Part shown: piece after piece, positions 8,718 through 17,372 of the stretch
Numbering within the stretch: the first letter of the stretch is position 1
Layout of the letters: each line of letters begins with the position of its first letter
Assembly: GCA_965208525.1 (NCBI GenBank)
Contig: OZ242340.1
Location: 372,001 to 436,000 of the forward strand
From: VXYL01 sp965208525
Lineage (GTDB): Bacteria > Pseudomonadota > Gammaproteobacteria > Pseudomonadales > Azotimanducaceae
Reading direction: 5' to 3'
DNA: 64,000 nt
The notes under the pieces: generated by a model
What the model saw: only the letters and a program-made list of their open reading frames with translations
Databases searched by the model: none
What the model was told of the DNA's origin: nothing
Program-made: the position numbers and the translations under genes

Positions 8718-9605
8718 ATGCCGGAACTACCCGACCTTACCGTGTACATCGATCATCTGCGCCGACGGATCGTCGGCACCGCGCTGCAGGGCATTCGTAT
8801 CGGCAGTCCGTTCGTGCTGCGCTCGGTGACACCGACCGTGGAGGAGGTGCGGCAGAGGCGGGTAGAGGGGGTGACAAGGATCGCCAAGCAACTCGTCATG
8901 GAGCTCGCCGGCGAAACCTTCGTCGTACTGCATCTGATGATCGCGGGCCGCCTGCGCTGGCATGAAGCAGGCCGGGCGCTGCCCAAGCGCAACGGCCTTG
9001 CGGCATTCGACTTCGACGCGGGCACGTTGATCTTCACCGAGGCGAGCCGAAAGAAACGCGCTTCTCTGCGGCTGGTGGCTGGACGCTCGGAACTGGAGGA
9101 GCTGAATCCCGGCGGACTCGAAGTGTTCGACATCGATCTGACGGCCTTCGCCGAACGGCTGCGTGCCACGCCCCACACCGTAAAGCGAGCTCTGACGGAC
9201 CAGCGAGTGTTCGCCGGAATCGGCAACGCCTACTCCGACGAGATCCTCTTCCGCGCTCGCATGTCGCCGTTTCGCTTGGGGCGCAACCTGTCGAACGAAG
9301 AGATGGCGCGCCTCTTCGCCGCCTGCCGGGAGGTTCTGGCGGAGTGGGCCGAGCGTCTCGGCGAGCGGACAGGCGACGCCTTCCCGGGCAAGGTAACGGC
9401 TTTTCAGCCGGAGATGGCGGTCCACGGCAAGTATCGTCAGCCCTGCCCCATTTGTGGAGCCCCCGTCCAGCGCATCCTGCGGGCGGAAAACGAGTCGAAC
9501 TACTGCGCCAAGTGCCAAACAGGCGGCCGGCTGCTGGCCGACCGTTCGCTATCTCGACTGCTGAAGGACACCTACCCGCGCCGGATCGAGGAACTCGAGG
9601 GATAG
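8718..9605 (+). CDS. Fpg/Nei family DNA glycosylase
   Basis: Base-excision repair glycosylase/AP lyase. After Met removal the protein must begin with the catalytic Pro, so I start at the second ATG (MPELPD, 8718), although AAAGGAG at 8701-8707 also suits the ATG at 8712. Visible elements are Pro2 and Glu3, a Lys in TRIAKQLV for the beta-hairpin position, the H2TH segment with IGNAYSDEILF, and a C-terminal zinc finger of the form C-x2-C...C-x2-C (CPICG and CAKC) ending in GGRLL. The sixth residue is Asp where MutM usually has Glu, and the protein is slightly longer than MutM, so substrate choice between oxidised purines and pyrimidines is open. Confidence 0.9.
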   Translation: MPELPDLTVYIDHLRRRIVGTALQGIRIGSPFVLRSVTPTVEEVRQRRVEGVTRIAKQLVMELAGETFVVLHLMIAGRLRWHEAGRALPKRNGLAAFDFDAGTLIFTEASRKKRASLRLVAGRSELEELNPGGLEVFDIDLTAFAERLRATPHTVKRALTDQRVFAGIGNAYSDEILFRARMSPFRLGRNLSNEEMARLFAACREVLAEWAERLGERTGDAFPGKVTAFQPEMAVHGKYRQPCPICGAPVQRILRAENESNYCAKCQTGGRLLADRSLSRLLKDTYPRRIEELEG

Positions 9606-9689
9606 GGCACTGCGCACTCGCCTCGCTGCGAGTCCGACGAACCGCGTCTCCCCGCGTGCCGATGAACCCGTCGGCCCTGTGCGAAGAGG

Positions 9690-10140
9690 CTCCCATGCCT
9701 TCGACAAGACACCTATGCCTTGGACAGGAGGCCCCCATGCCTTGGACAGGCCAAAGGGCGCCTACGTGGACAGGCAAAAGGGCCTCTACGACTCGGACGG
9801 CCCTACGACTCGGACAGGCCCCTACGACTGGCCCCTACGACTCGGACAGGCGAACGCTTCCCTAACGCTTCCCTAGGACAGGCAACACTTACCTACCGGG
9901 CAACGCCTACCTACCGGGCAACGCTTACCTACCGGCGACTCGACCTCCTGAGGGGATTTGCCTGTCCAGCACCCAAGGAGACCCCGCGGAACGGGACGTT
10001 GCCGGCGGGAAGGACGTTTGCCTGTCCACCGGTGAGCCCCTACGCCCAGACAAACCCCCACGCCCAGACAGGCAAACCGTTCCCGGGCAGGCAAACCGTT
10101 CCCGGGCAAACCGTTCCCGAAACCGGCAAACCGTCCTTTC
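9690..10140. repeat. GGACAGGCAAACGC array, cluster C
   Basis: A mixed-orientation array. Plus-oriented variants (TTGGACAGG, GGACAGGCAAAAG, GGACAGGCGAACG, GGACAGGCAACAC) occupy about 9710-9890. Two minus copies TTTGCCTGTCC lie near 9958 and 10018, and plus copies (CAGACAGGCAAACCG, GGGCAGGCAAACCG) follow at about 10070-10110. Short sub-repeats such as CTACGACTCGGACAGGCC and CTACCTACCGGGCAACGC are embedded. The gap 9606-10206 contains no credible gene. Confidence 0.85.
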
Positions 10141-10206
10141 CGAGCCGCCGCTCCGTCAGGTACTTGCCCTACAATCCGCGCTGAACTCACTGAAACGGAC
10201 AGACGA

Positions 10207-11079
10207 ATGCAGCTAGGGCGCCTTGGCGTTTGGTACTTCACAGATGCCATGTCCGCACAGCACGCGGCCACAGCGGCGAAGCGGATCGAGGATCTCGGCT
10301 ATGCCGCGCTTTGGATTCCCGAAACGGTCGGGCGCGACCCCTTTGCCCACGCCGCATGGCTGCTCGCCAACACCACGCGGCTCGTGCTCGCCACCGGCAT
10401 CGCCAACATCTACCACCGCGAGCCGGGAGTCACGCTGCAGGCGCAGATGACCCTGGCCGAGCAGTCCGGCGACCGTTTCCTGCTCGGGCTCGGCGTCTCG
10501 CACAAGCCCTTGGTGGAAGGCGTGCGCGGTCTCACATACGGCAAGCCCGTCGCAACGATGCGCACTTACCTCGAACGAATGGCCGAGGCGCGTTACGCCG
10601 GCCCACGCCCCGACACCACCCCCCGAACTGTGCTGGCCGCCCTCGGCCCGCACATGCTCGCCCTGGCCCGCGACGCTAGCGACGGCGCTCATCCCTACTT
10701 CAGCTCGCCGGCACACACGCGCATGGCGCGAGAAATCCTTGGCCCCGACAGCTGGCTTTGTGTGGAGCAGAAAGTGGTCATGACACCTGATGCCGACACG
10801 GCACGCAAGGTCGCCCGCACGGTTGCAAAGACCTACCAGGCACTGCCGAACTACCGCAACAACTGGCTGCGAATGGGGCTGACCGAGGACGACATCACCG
10901 GCGACGGCTCGGACGCCTTCATCGATGCAACCTTTGCCTGGGGTGACGCGTCGGCCGTGCGCGATCGCATCGCCGAGCATTTCGACGCCGGCGCAAGCCA
11001 TGTCTGCATCCAACCCGTGCAGCCTGGCGGCACCGTCGGCACGCCGGACTGGAACGCGTTGGAGGCATTGGCGCCATGA
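10207..11079 (+). CDS. LLM class flavin-dependent oxidoreductase
   Basis: A 290-residue luciferase-like monooxygenase or F420-type oxidoreductase. The N-terminal strand GRLGVWYF, the RIEDLGYAALWIPET segment, TTRLVLATGIANIYHR and GDRFLLGLGVSH are typical TIM-barrel landmarks of the family, and the C-terminal ASAVRDRIAEHFDAGASHVCIQP is the usual closing helix-strand. It would oxidise or reduce an unknown substrate using FMN or F420. It overlaps the following SDR by four bases (ATGA), so the two are translationally coupled, and a flavin reductase lies opposite at 11.8 kb that could supply reduced flavin. Preceded by repeat cluster C. Confidence 0.85.
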   Translation: MQLGRLGVWYFTDAMSAQHAATAAKRIEDLGYAALWIPETVGRDPFAHAAWLLANTTRLVLATGIANIYHREPGVTLQAQMTLAEQSGDRFLLGLGVSHKPLVEGVRGLTYGKPVATMRTYLERMAEARYAGPRPDTTPRTVLAALGPHMLALARDASDGAHPYFSSPAHTRMAREILGPDSWLCVEQKVVMTPDADTARKVARTVAKTYQALPNYRNNWLRMGLTEDDITGDGSDAFIDATFAWGDASAVRDRIAEHFDAGASHVCIQPVQPGGTVGTPDWNALEALAP

Positions 11080-11744
11080 GCGAGTTCAAGGACAAGAACG
11101 TCGTCGTTACAGGCGCGGCCGGAACGCTCGGCACTGCCGTGGCGGCTGTTTTCCACGACGCCGGCGCTCGCGTAACGGGCATCGACATCGTCGAATCGGA
11201 TGCGCCCTGGCGAACGACAACCGCGGACCTGATCGACCCGGGGACCGCCACTCGGGCCTTCGCAGAGCTTGGTGCCATCGACGTGCTCGCCAACATCGCC
11301 GGTGGTTTCACGATGGGCGACGCCGTGGCGGACACGTCCGACGCAACCTGGGATTTCATGATGGACCTGAATGCGCGCACGGTGTTCAACGCCGTCCGCG
11401 CCGTCGTGCCCGGCATGAAGGCGGCCCGCCGAGGCAAGATCATCAACATCTCCGCTCGTGGCGGCCTGCGCGGTGCCGCGGCGATGGGTGCCTACGCGGC
11501 GTCCAAGGCAGTTGTCCAGCGACTAACGGAAACCCTTGCCGACGAACTCAAGGCCGACGGGATCAACGTCAACTGCATCCTGCCCAGCATCATCGACACG
11601 CCGCAGAACCGCCGCGACATGCCCAAGGCGCGGTTCGATCACTGGGTTCCTCCAGCGGACATTGCCAACGTGGTGGCTTTCCTGGCCTCCAACGCCGCCC
11701 GCTCCATCCACGGCGCTTCCATACCGGTCGAGGGGCTCTCCTGA
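11076..11744 (+). CDS. Short-chain dehydrogenase/reductase
   Basis: A classical NAD(P)-dependent SDR of 222 residues. The nucleotide-binding TGAAGTLG motif follows the first strand near residue 11, NIAGG is present in strand 4, and the active-site Ser (NISARGG) and YAASK pair are in order. The C-terminal IILP segment lining the cofactor is visible as CILPSIIDTPQNR. The start ATG overlaps the stop of the LLM oxidoreductase, so the pair forms an operon and probably acts on the same pathway. The substrate cannot be predicted. Cytoplasmic. Confidence 0.9.
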   Translation: MSEFKDKNVVVTGAAGTLGTAVAAVFHDAGARVTGIDIVESDAPWRTTTADLIDPGTATRAFAELGAIDVLANIAGGFTMGDAVADTSDATWDFMMDLNARTVFNAVRAVVPGMKAARRGKIINISARGGLRGAAAMGAYAASKAVVQRLTETLADELKADGINVNCILPSIIDTPQNRRDMPKARFDHWVPPADIANVVAFLASNAARSIHGASIPVEGLS

Positions 11745-11831
11745 CGGATGACGGCGCCGCCGGCGCGCGCTGAGGGGTGCGCGCCGGCGGGTTCGCTTGC
11801 GCTCACCGCTGGCTCGGCCTGCACGTGTTTT

Positions 11832-12317
11832 CTACGGCGCAGCCTCCTGGCCGAGTCCGTACTCGCCACGAAGGTAGATGAGCGGAGTTGCATCCGGGCG
11901 CAGGATGTGGAACTCGCGCGGGCTGCCGACGGCGATGGTGTGGTCCCCCGCGTCATGTTCGGCGACCAGTTCGCAATCCACCCAAGCAATTGCGCCATCC
12001 AGGATCGGTGCGCCATGGCCGTTGGTGTGCCACGGCATGTCCGCCGACCTACCCGCTTGCGCGAACGCATCGCTGACGGCTTGTTGGTCTTGGGCGAGAA
12101 CGTTGATGCAAAAGGAGCGGCGCGCGCGAATGCGGGGCCAGCTAGTGCTCGTCCGCGCCGGACAAACGGCCACAAGGGGCGGATCGAGCGACAGGGAGAC
12201 GAGCGACTGGGCCGCAAAGCCCACGAGCGCGCCGTCTTCGGTGCCGGCAACGATGACGACGCCGGTGGCGAACTGCCCCATCGTGTCGCGAAATGCCCGG
12301 CTGTCGAATGTTCCCAT
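11832..12317 (-). CDS. Flavin reductase-like FMN-binding protein
   Basis: A 161-residue flavin reductase domain protein that would reduce FMN with NAD(P)H for a partner monooxygenase. Landmarks are FATGVVIVAG near the N-terminus, GFAAQSLVSLSLDPPLVAVCPA in the flavin-binding core, FCINVLAQDQ, and the late WVDCELVAEHDAGDHTIAVG segment. The ATG at 12315-12317 is preceded by GGAAAG at good spacing; longer upstream extensions do not look coding. It converges on the LLM-SDR pair, whose flavin enzyme is a candidate partner, but no physical link beyond neighbourhood is visible. Confidence 0.85.
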   Translation of the reverse strand: MGTFDSRAFRDTMGQFATGVVIVAGTEDGALVGFAAQSLVSLSLDPPLVAVCPARTSTSWPRIRARRSFCINVLAQDQQAVSDAFAQAGRSADMPWHTNGHGAPILDGAIAWVDCELVAEHDAGDHTIAVGSPREFHILRPDATPLIYLRGEYGLGQEAAP

Positions 12318-12618
12318 CGCTTTCCGTCGTGGCGCGCCCGGTACGTTCGGCCGGTGCGGAGTGGGAACTATAGCCGACGCAAGTACCGGCCTTTCCAGCA
12401 GCCTCACCAGGAGCCTCGCCTGGCCATTGGGAGCGCGCCACAGAAAACGGCACGGCAGCGTCATTCGACGAGCAGTATCCTAGGGCTGCAGGGGTAGCTA
12501 GGCCTCGTCGCCAGAGCCCTAACGCACCTTCGGCAGTTCGTTGCACGAACTGCCAACCGTCACTTCTGCAGGCCGCGCACGAACGCGACGCAGCCAATCA
12601 GCGAAACCGGTCCTACAC
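12318..12618. other. Intergenic gap, no gene seen
   Basis: About 300 bp upstream of the flavin reductase and downstream of the APH-like kinase, both on the minus strand. I see no coding signal, no copy of the GGACAGGCAAACGC motif and no clear hairpin; the flavin reductase promoter should lie here. Confidence 0.4.
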
Positions 12619-13572
12619 TCAGCCGCCCAACCCTTCGAGCCGCCGCCGAAGTGCGCGGGCGGCCGCGAGGACCGTGGCGTCGCGCACCCCCTTCGTCGCC
12701 AACGCTTCCCAACATGCAGACAGCACCGTTTGCGCGAATCCCCACGCGGCGATGCGTTCGGGATCGAGCGCGAGAACCTCGGCCAGGATCGACACTCGAT
12801 CGGATATCGTGCGGGCAAGAGTGGCCTCGTTCGGGCACCAAGCGAGGCGGTTTCGAAGCATCGCGGCGCACTCGTACTCGGTCTCGGCGATCAACCCGTG
12901 CGGGTCGATGACAATCGGCCGCGATGTCCCGTCGCCGCGCGCGGACACGAGCACGTTGCCGTGGTGCAAGTCGCCGTGAACAAGGCACGGGGGCGAGGGG
13001 GACGCCACAAGTGTGGACCAAACCGACTTCGCGGCATCGACCAGCTTCGCATCGACAGCGCCACGATCGCCGAAGGCGCGGCTGTAGTCGGCCAAACCGC
13101 TCGAATCCTGTGCCACGGCCCGGAACAGCCCCGCATGATCGGTGGGAGATGGACTCCGACTCAAGCGATTGATGAGCGATGCGATTTCTCGTGCTGTTTG
13201 CCTGTCCTCGCGCTGCGTCTGGGGATCCAGGGACAATCCCGGCGACAGACACTCCATCAGGTAGGCATCGGGACTGGTGGCTAGAACGCCTACGACGGCG
13301 TTCCCGGCGTGGTGGAGGAGCCACACCGACTCGGCGGCTGTGACGCTCGGGTCCGGACTGACCTTGAGGACGACCTCGCGCCCATGCCGGCTCTCGGTCG
13401 CGAATGCGACGAAATTGAGCGAGAGCGAAGCGACCGGGCGCAACTCCCGAAGCTGCCACCGCTTTGCCAGCGCTGCTAGGCGCCGCGGCAAGTCTGCAAG
13501 CCAGCGCCGGCCGTTCGGGAAGTACCCGACCACGTTTTGGACGAACGCAGGCGGCAATGGGTCTAAGTTCAT
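12619..13572 (-). CDS. APH(6)-like aminoglycoside phosphotransferase
   Basis: A 317-residue kinase of the aminoglycoside/hydroxyurea resistance kinase group (APH(6), StrB-like). The catalytic loop LVHGDLHHGNVLV gives the base Asp, and VIDPHGLIAETEYECAAML matches the metal-binding Asp and the following helix of the StrB family. An N-terminal lobe with EVVLKVSPD provides the ATP-site Lys. Known relatives phosphorylate streptomycin at the 6 position; whether this protein confers resistance is not established, and environmental relatives may act on other substrates. It lies on the minus strand next to repeat cluster D and the RAYT gene, so mobility is conceivable, but no IS boundary encloses it. 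Confidence 0.8.
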   Translation of the reverse strand: MNLDPLPPAFVQNVVGYFPNGRRWLADLPRRLAALAKRWQLRELRPVASLSLNFVAFATESRHGREVVLKVSPDPSVTAAESVWLLHHAGNAVVGVLATSPDAYLMECLSPGLSLDPQTQREDRQTAREIASLINRLSRSPSPTDHAGLFRAVAQDSSGLADYSRAFGDRGAVDAKLVDAAKSVWSTLVASPSPPCLVHGDLHHGNVLVSARGDGTSRPIVIDPHGLIAETEYECAAMLRNRLAWCPNEATLARTISDRVSILAEVLALDPERIAAWGFAQTVLSACWEALATKGVRDATVLAAARALRRRLEGLGG

Positions 13573-13625
13573 TCGGGGAGCGTCAGCTTTCGTAAGCGGA
13601 GGCTATGGCCGCTGGTTGATTGCGG

Positions 13626-13800
13626 ACTGGTGGATTGCGGACAGGCAAACGTGTCGAACGGAGTCGTTCGCCCGTCCGGGCACGCTCCCACGCCGGACTG
13701 GTGGATTGCGGACAGGCAAACGGTGTCGAACGGAGTCGTTCGCCCGTCCGGGCACGCTCCCACGCTTGTCCGGGCACGCTCCCAGTCCGGGCACGCTCCC
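13626..13800 (+). repeat. GGACAGGCAAACGC array, cluster D, with hairpin units
   Basis: Two tandem units of about 70 bp, each beginning GACTGGTGGATTGCGGACAG, followed by truncated units CCGGGCACGCTCCCA. Each full unit holds an imperfect palindrome (13639-13677 and 13710-13749): a left arm GGACAGGCAAACG and a right arm CGTTCGCCCGTCC pair at 11 of 13 positions, with an inner CGAACG/CGTTCG hairpin. It lies directly upstream of the RAYT gene, in plus orientation. Confidence 0.9.
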
Positions 13801-13931
13801 ACCAATCCGAGCCAATGTCAGAGTGTCCCACGCGTGTGCGCCTTCGCGCACGGCGCCATCGGCGATGTCGGCGGCTTCATCGAGCTTAACTCTGGGTTTT
13901 TTGCATTTGGCTTTGCGGCACCATAGCCCGC

Positions 13932-14972
13932 ATGGCCACTCCCCGAAAGCACCTCGTCGACAGCGAAGTCGCCTGCACCTATCACGTCTCGTCACGGTGC
14001 GTCCGACAGTCATGGCTGTTTGGCTTTGACGAGCTCACACGCAAGGACTACTCGTACCGAAAAGCTTGGCTTGCGGAACGACTGAAGGTGTTGGCGACCT
14101 GTTTCGCCATCGAGCTCTACGCCTACTCCATAATGAGCAATCACTACCACTTGGTCCTCCGGCATGACCCCAAGGCGTACGAAATGTGGACTGATGAGGA
14201 GGTGGCGGAGCGGTGGGTGGAGGTGTATCCGCCGAGAGGGAAGGGGCAGGCCCTGGAGGAACGCAAGGCCGCCGCCCGCAAGAGGCTGCTCGGCAACCCG
14301 GGCCGCCTTTCAGGAGCCCGAAAGGCGCTTGGCTCCCTTTCAGGCTTCATGCAACACCTGAACCAACCGATCGCCAGGCGCGCCAACAAAGAGGACGAGC
14401 GCAAGGGGCACTTCTTCGAAGAGCGCTTCTATTCCGGGGCACTGCTGAGCGAAGAAGCGGTCGTCGCCGCCATGGCGTATGTCGATCTGAACCCCGTCCG
14501 CGCCAAAATCGCGCGGGACATTGAGGAGTGTGCCGACTCCTCCATCGGCGAGCGTCTACGCGAGTGCACCGCGGAGTCGCTCGAAGAGTTTCTTCGACCG
14601 GTGGCCTCCGGCATCAAGAGCCGTGACGGCTGCGCTGTGGAAGGCTCGAACGAGGAGCCCGCTGCGCCCGCAACGACACCCGGCAGCCATGGCAAGCGCG
14701 CATTCGGTACGAAGATCAAGTCCACCGAACGCCCTGAACCGACGCGCACGGACTACCCAGGGCCACAAAGAACCCTTGGCGAATACGTCGCCGTGCTGCG
14801 TGCGTTGGCTGCTGGTTACCGCCTGGACCTTCCCCCGGACAAGGTCTCCGCGTGGTCTGTCAAGGTCGCGACAATCCGGCGGCGGCAGCGGGCCTTTGGA
14901 CCCTTGGAGCACCTGAAGCGGTGGGCCATGGTCCGCGGAATACCCTGTCGCGGGATAGCGCTGGCGACATAG
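13932..14972 (+). CDS. REP-associated tyrosine transposase (RAYT)
   Basis: A 346-residue Y1 HUH-type transposase of the RAYT/IS200-like superfamily, which nicks single-stranded hairpins. The HUH motif is SNHYHLVL (His71 and His73), and the candidate catalytic Tyr183 lies in MAYVDLNPVRAK, a segment characteristic of RAYTs. The protein is longer than IS200 TnpA, with a basic C-terminal extension rich in Arg. The ATG at 13932 is the natural start. It is flanked by oppositely oriented copies of the window's repeat motif (cluster D upstream, cluster E downstream), the layout described for REP/RAYT loci. RAYTs are usually single-copy, domesticated-looking genes, so current activity is uncertain. 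Confidence 0.9.
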   Translation: MATPRKHLVDSEVACTYHVSSRCVRQSWLFGFDELTRKDYSYRKAWLAERLKVLATCFAIELYAYSIMSNHYHLVLRHDPKAYEMWTDEEVAERWVEVYPPRGKGQALEERKAAARKRLLGNPGRLSGARKALGSLSGFMQHLNQPIARRANKEDERKGHFFEERFYSGALLSEEAVVAAMAYVDLNPVRAKIARDIEECADSSIGERLRECTAESLEEFLRPVASGIKSRDGCAVEGSNEEPAAPATTPGSHGKRAFGTKIKSTERPEPTRTDYPGPQRTLGEYVAVLRALAAGYRLDLPPDKVSAWSVKVATIRRRQRAFGPLEHLKRWAMVRGIPCRGIALAT

Positions 14973-15181
14973 CACGTAGGCAAAGCGATCCCAGCACGCC
15001 GATGGAGCCGGCCGTCGCCGGTTCCTCAAGCCCTCATGTGCGAGCCGGCGTCCCACACACCAAGCTCGCCACGTCTCCCGGACCCGGCCGGTCACCCGAC
15101 CCCACTGTCCCTCCCGCGACCCGGTCCGCTCACCCGCAATCTGCTCTGTCCGCGAACCGCGTCGTCGGTCTCACGAACCGC

Positions 15182-15480
15182 TTTGCCTGTCTTCGAACCG
15201 CTTTGCCTGTCTTTGACTCTCCCATGTCTTTGACTCTCCCATGTCTTTGACTCTCCCATGTCTTTGACTCTCCCATGTCTTTGACTCTCCCATGTCTTTG
15301 ACTCTCCCATGTCTTTGACTCTCCCATGTCTTTGACTCTCCCATGTCTTTGACTCTCCCATGTCTTTGACTCTCCCATGTCTTTGACTCTCCCATGTCTT
15401 TGACTCTCACCAGTCTTTGGCTCTCGCCAGTCTTCGGCTCTCGCCTGTCTTTGCTCGCCGTGTCTGTCTTTTGCGCGCCG
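15182..15480 (-). repeat. Cluster E: minus motif copies plus a 17-bp satellite
   Basis: Two minus-oriented motif copies (TTTGCCTGTC at 15182-15191 and 15202-15211) run into a satellite of the unit CTTTGACTCTCCCATGT, 17 bp, repeated twelve times in perfect register from 15211 to about 15414. Degenerate units (CTTTGGCTCTCGCCAGT and similar) continue to about 15480. The first unit grows directly out of the motif's CTTTGCCTGT core, so the satellite looks like a mutated, expanded derivative. The rest of the 14973-15557 gap shows no gene. Confidence 0.95.
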
Positions 15481-15557
15481 TGTCTTTGATTCTCGGCGCT
15501 ACCTTTTTGATTCTGGGGTCCGGTTGACGATTCTGCCCCTGCGGTCGGCTAAAATGC

Positions 15558-17069
15558 TTGGTCGTGGTCAGGTCGTTCCCAATCTTCCAGAGCGACAGCG
15601 CCGCGCCCCTCGCCGCGGTTGACTTGGGCTCCAACAGTTTCCATCTCATCGTCGCGTTCGACCACGACGGTCGGCTCCAGGTTGTCGATCGCCACAAGGA
15701 GATGGTGCGCTTGGCCGAGGGCCTCTCACCCTCCGGCACGCTTTCCACAGACGCCGCCACACGGGCCATAGCCTGCCTGGAACGATTCGCGCAGCGGATC
15801 CGCCACCTGCCCCACGAGAACATCCGAATCGTTGGCACCAACACCTTGCGCAAGGCGCGAGACAGTCAAGACTTCATCGAACGAGCCGAAGAGGCACTAG
15901 GCCATCGCATCGAAGTCATCAGTGGGCGGGAGGAAGCGAGGCTCATCTACCTCGGTGTGTCCCACTCCCACGAGGACAATCACGACACTCGCCTGGTAGT
16001 GGACATAGGTGGTGGCAGTACAGAACTGATTCTCGGTCGCCAGTTCCAGCCCCGGCTGCTGGAAAGCCTCCACATGGGCTGCGTTGCGATGTCGGCCGAG
16101 CACTTCCCGAGCGGCCGCATCAGGAATGGCGGCATGGTGGACGCGGAGAACGCCGCGCGCCAAGAACTCGAGGTGATCGAGCAGGTGTACCGCGCACATG
16201 GCTGGGACACGGTGATCGGCGCTTCCGGCACGATCATTGCGATTCAGGACGCAATTCAGGAACTGTCCGGCGAACGCGGCATCACCGTAGACGGCATCGC
16301 CTCAGTGCAACGACGACTTCTCGACGCAGGGCATGTGGATGCCGTGGACTTGGAGTCGCTGAACGACGAACGACGACCGGTGTTTCCCGGTGGCGTCGCG
16401 ATTCTGGCCGCGGTTTTCGCCGCGTTGGGGATCGACCGCATGACCGTTTCGGACGGAGCGTTGCGCGAAGGCCTTCTGCACGACCTGCTCGGCCGTGTGC
16501 ACGCCGAAGACATACGAGAGAACACGGTGGCCAACCTCGCGTCTCGCTACCATGTCGACACTGCGCAAGCCGACCGGGTTGCCCGCACCGCAACCCGGCT
16601 GCTGGAACAGGCAAGCACAGGCTGGCAGTTTCGACAGGTGGATGCGCCCCGCATTCTCGGTTGGGGCGCCATGCTGCACGAGATCGGCATGGACATAGCG
16701 CACAGCCAGTACCACAAGCATGGAGGCTATCTGCTGGAACACTTGGACATGCCTGGCTTCTCGCGCCAAGACCAGCATCACCTCGCGATGATCGTCCGCG
16801 CCCACCGACGCAAGTTCCCGATCGAGCTGCTGCGCGACGCACCCGAACTGATGCGACTTTGTGTGCTGATGCGCTTGGCGGTGGTCTTCCACAGGAGTCG
16901 CGCCACCGTTCCGCTGCCTTCGATCTCCCTATCAGTGCGGCACAACTCCATCAAGCTCACGCTTCCCGAACGTTGGATGATCCAACACCCGCTTACCGCC
17001 CTCGACATCCAGCAGGAGGCGGAGTTTCTCGGCGTCATCCCCATCGAGCTCCAGTCTGGCTTGCGCTGA
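15558..17069 (+). CDS. ppx: Ppx/GppA family exopolyphosphatase
   Basis: Ppx/GppA phosphatase of about 503 residues, hydrolysing polyphosphate ends or pppGpp. The actin-like ATPase fold motifs are clear: AAVDLGSNSFHLIVA (phosphate 1), VVDIGGGSTELILG (phosphate 2) and VIGASGTIIAIQDA; the C-terminal half carries an HD-like helical domain with MLHEIGMDIAHSQYHKHGGYLL. Length and domains favour Ppx over GppA, but the two are hard to separate. The start is uncertain: TTG at 15558 or GTG at 15564, with no strong ribosome-binding site. An ATG at 15554 is out of frame. It stands between the satellite and repeat cluster F. Confidence 0.9.
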   Translation: MVVVRSFPIFQSDSAAPLAAVDLGSNSFHLIVAFDHDGRLQVVDRHKEMVRLAEGLSPSGTLSTDAATRAIACLERFAQRIRHLPHENIRIVGTNTLRKARDSQDFIERAEEALGHRIEVISGREEARLIYLGVSHSHEDNHDTRLVVDIGGGSTELILGRQFQPRLLESLHMGCVAMSAEHFPSGRIRNGGMVDAENAARQELEVIEQVYRAHGWDTVIGASGTIIAIQDAIQELSGERGITVDGIASVQRRLLDAGHVDAVDLESLNDERRPVFPGGVAILAAVFAALGIDRMTVSDGALREGLLHDLLGRVHAEDIRENTVANLASRYHVDTAQADRVARTATRLLEQASTGWQFRQVDAPRILGWGAMLHEIGMDIAHSQYHKHGGYLLEHLDMPGFSRQDQHHLAMIVRAHRRKFPIELLRDAPELMRLCVLMRLAVVFHRSRATVPLPSISLSVRHNSIKLTLPERWMIQHPLTALDIQQEAEFLGVIPIELQSGLR

Positions 17070-17156
17070 GGTCCGCTGCTGTCCGGACAGGTGTTTGCAC
17101 CGGGCGCTTCACCAACAAGGCCGTTTTTTCACTTGTCTGAAGTGGCGTTTCAGGGG

Positions 17157-17245
17157 CGTTTGCCCGTTTCAGGCGTTTGCCTGTCTTGGGTTCGAGGGCA
17201 CCTGGCGTTTGCCTGTCTTAGTTGGAGGGCAGGCGTTTGCCTGTC
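17157..17245 (-). repeat. GGACAGGCAAACGC array, cluster F
   Basis: Three exact minus-oriented copies GCGTTTGCCTGTC at 17173-17185, 17205-17217 and 17233-17245, and a variant GCGTTTGCCCGTTTC at about 17154. They lie between ppx and tRNA-Gln; the rest of 17070-17372 contains no gene, and the tRNA promoter should lie near 17300-17370. Confidence 0.85.
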
Positions 17246-17372
17246 TGGGGTGACTGTCTGGGTGACTGAGGAGCCGCGTTCCGCGACGGTAGCGTTTGCA
17301 AACGTGGGCATGGCTGCCCCAAAATGTGCGTGCTGGCCCTTTGGAGAGTTTTGGCTGGCGCCGGAGCTGAAT

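Noticed and set aside
9690..10140. Attenuator or riboswitch ahead of the LLM gene
   Set aside because: All hairpins here are explained by motif copies in opposite orientation; there is no conserved ligand-binding core.
12619..14972. APH-like kinase and RAYT as one mobile unit
   Set aside because: No inverted repeats or target duplication enclose the pair; RAYTs do not normally carry cargo.
15164..15410. Minus-strand repeat protein made of WESQRHGRVKDMGESKT units
   Set aside because: It is the translation of the 17-bp satellite; there is no ribosome-binding site or conserved start, and several frames are equally open.
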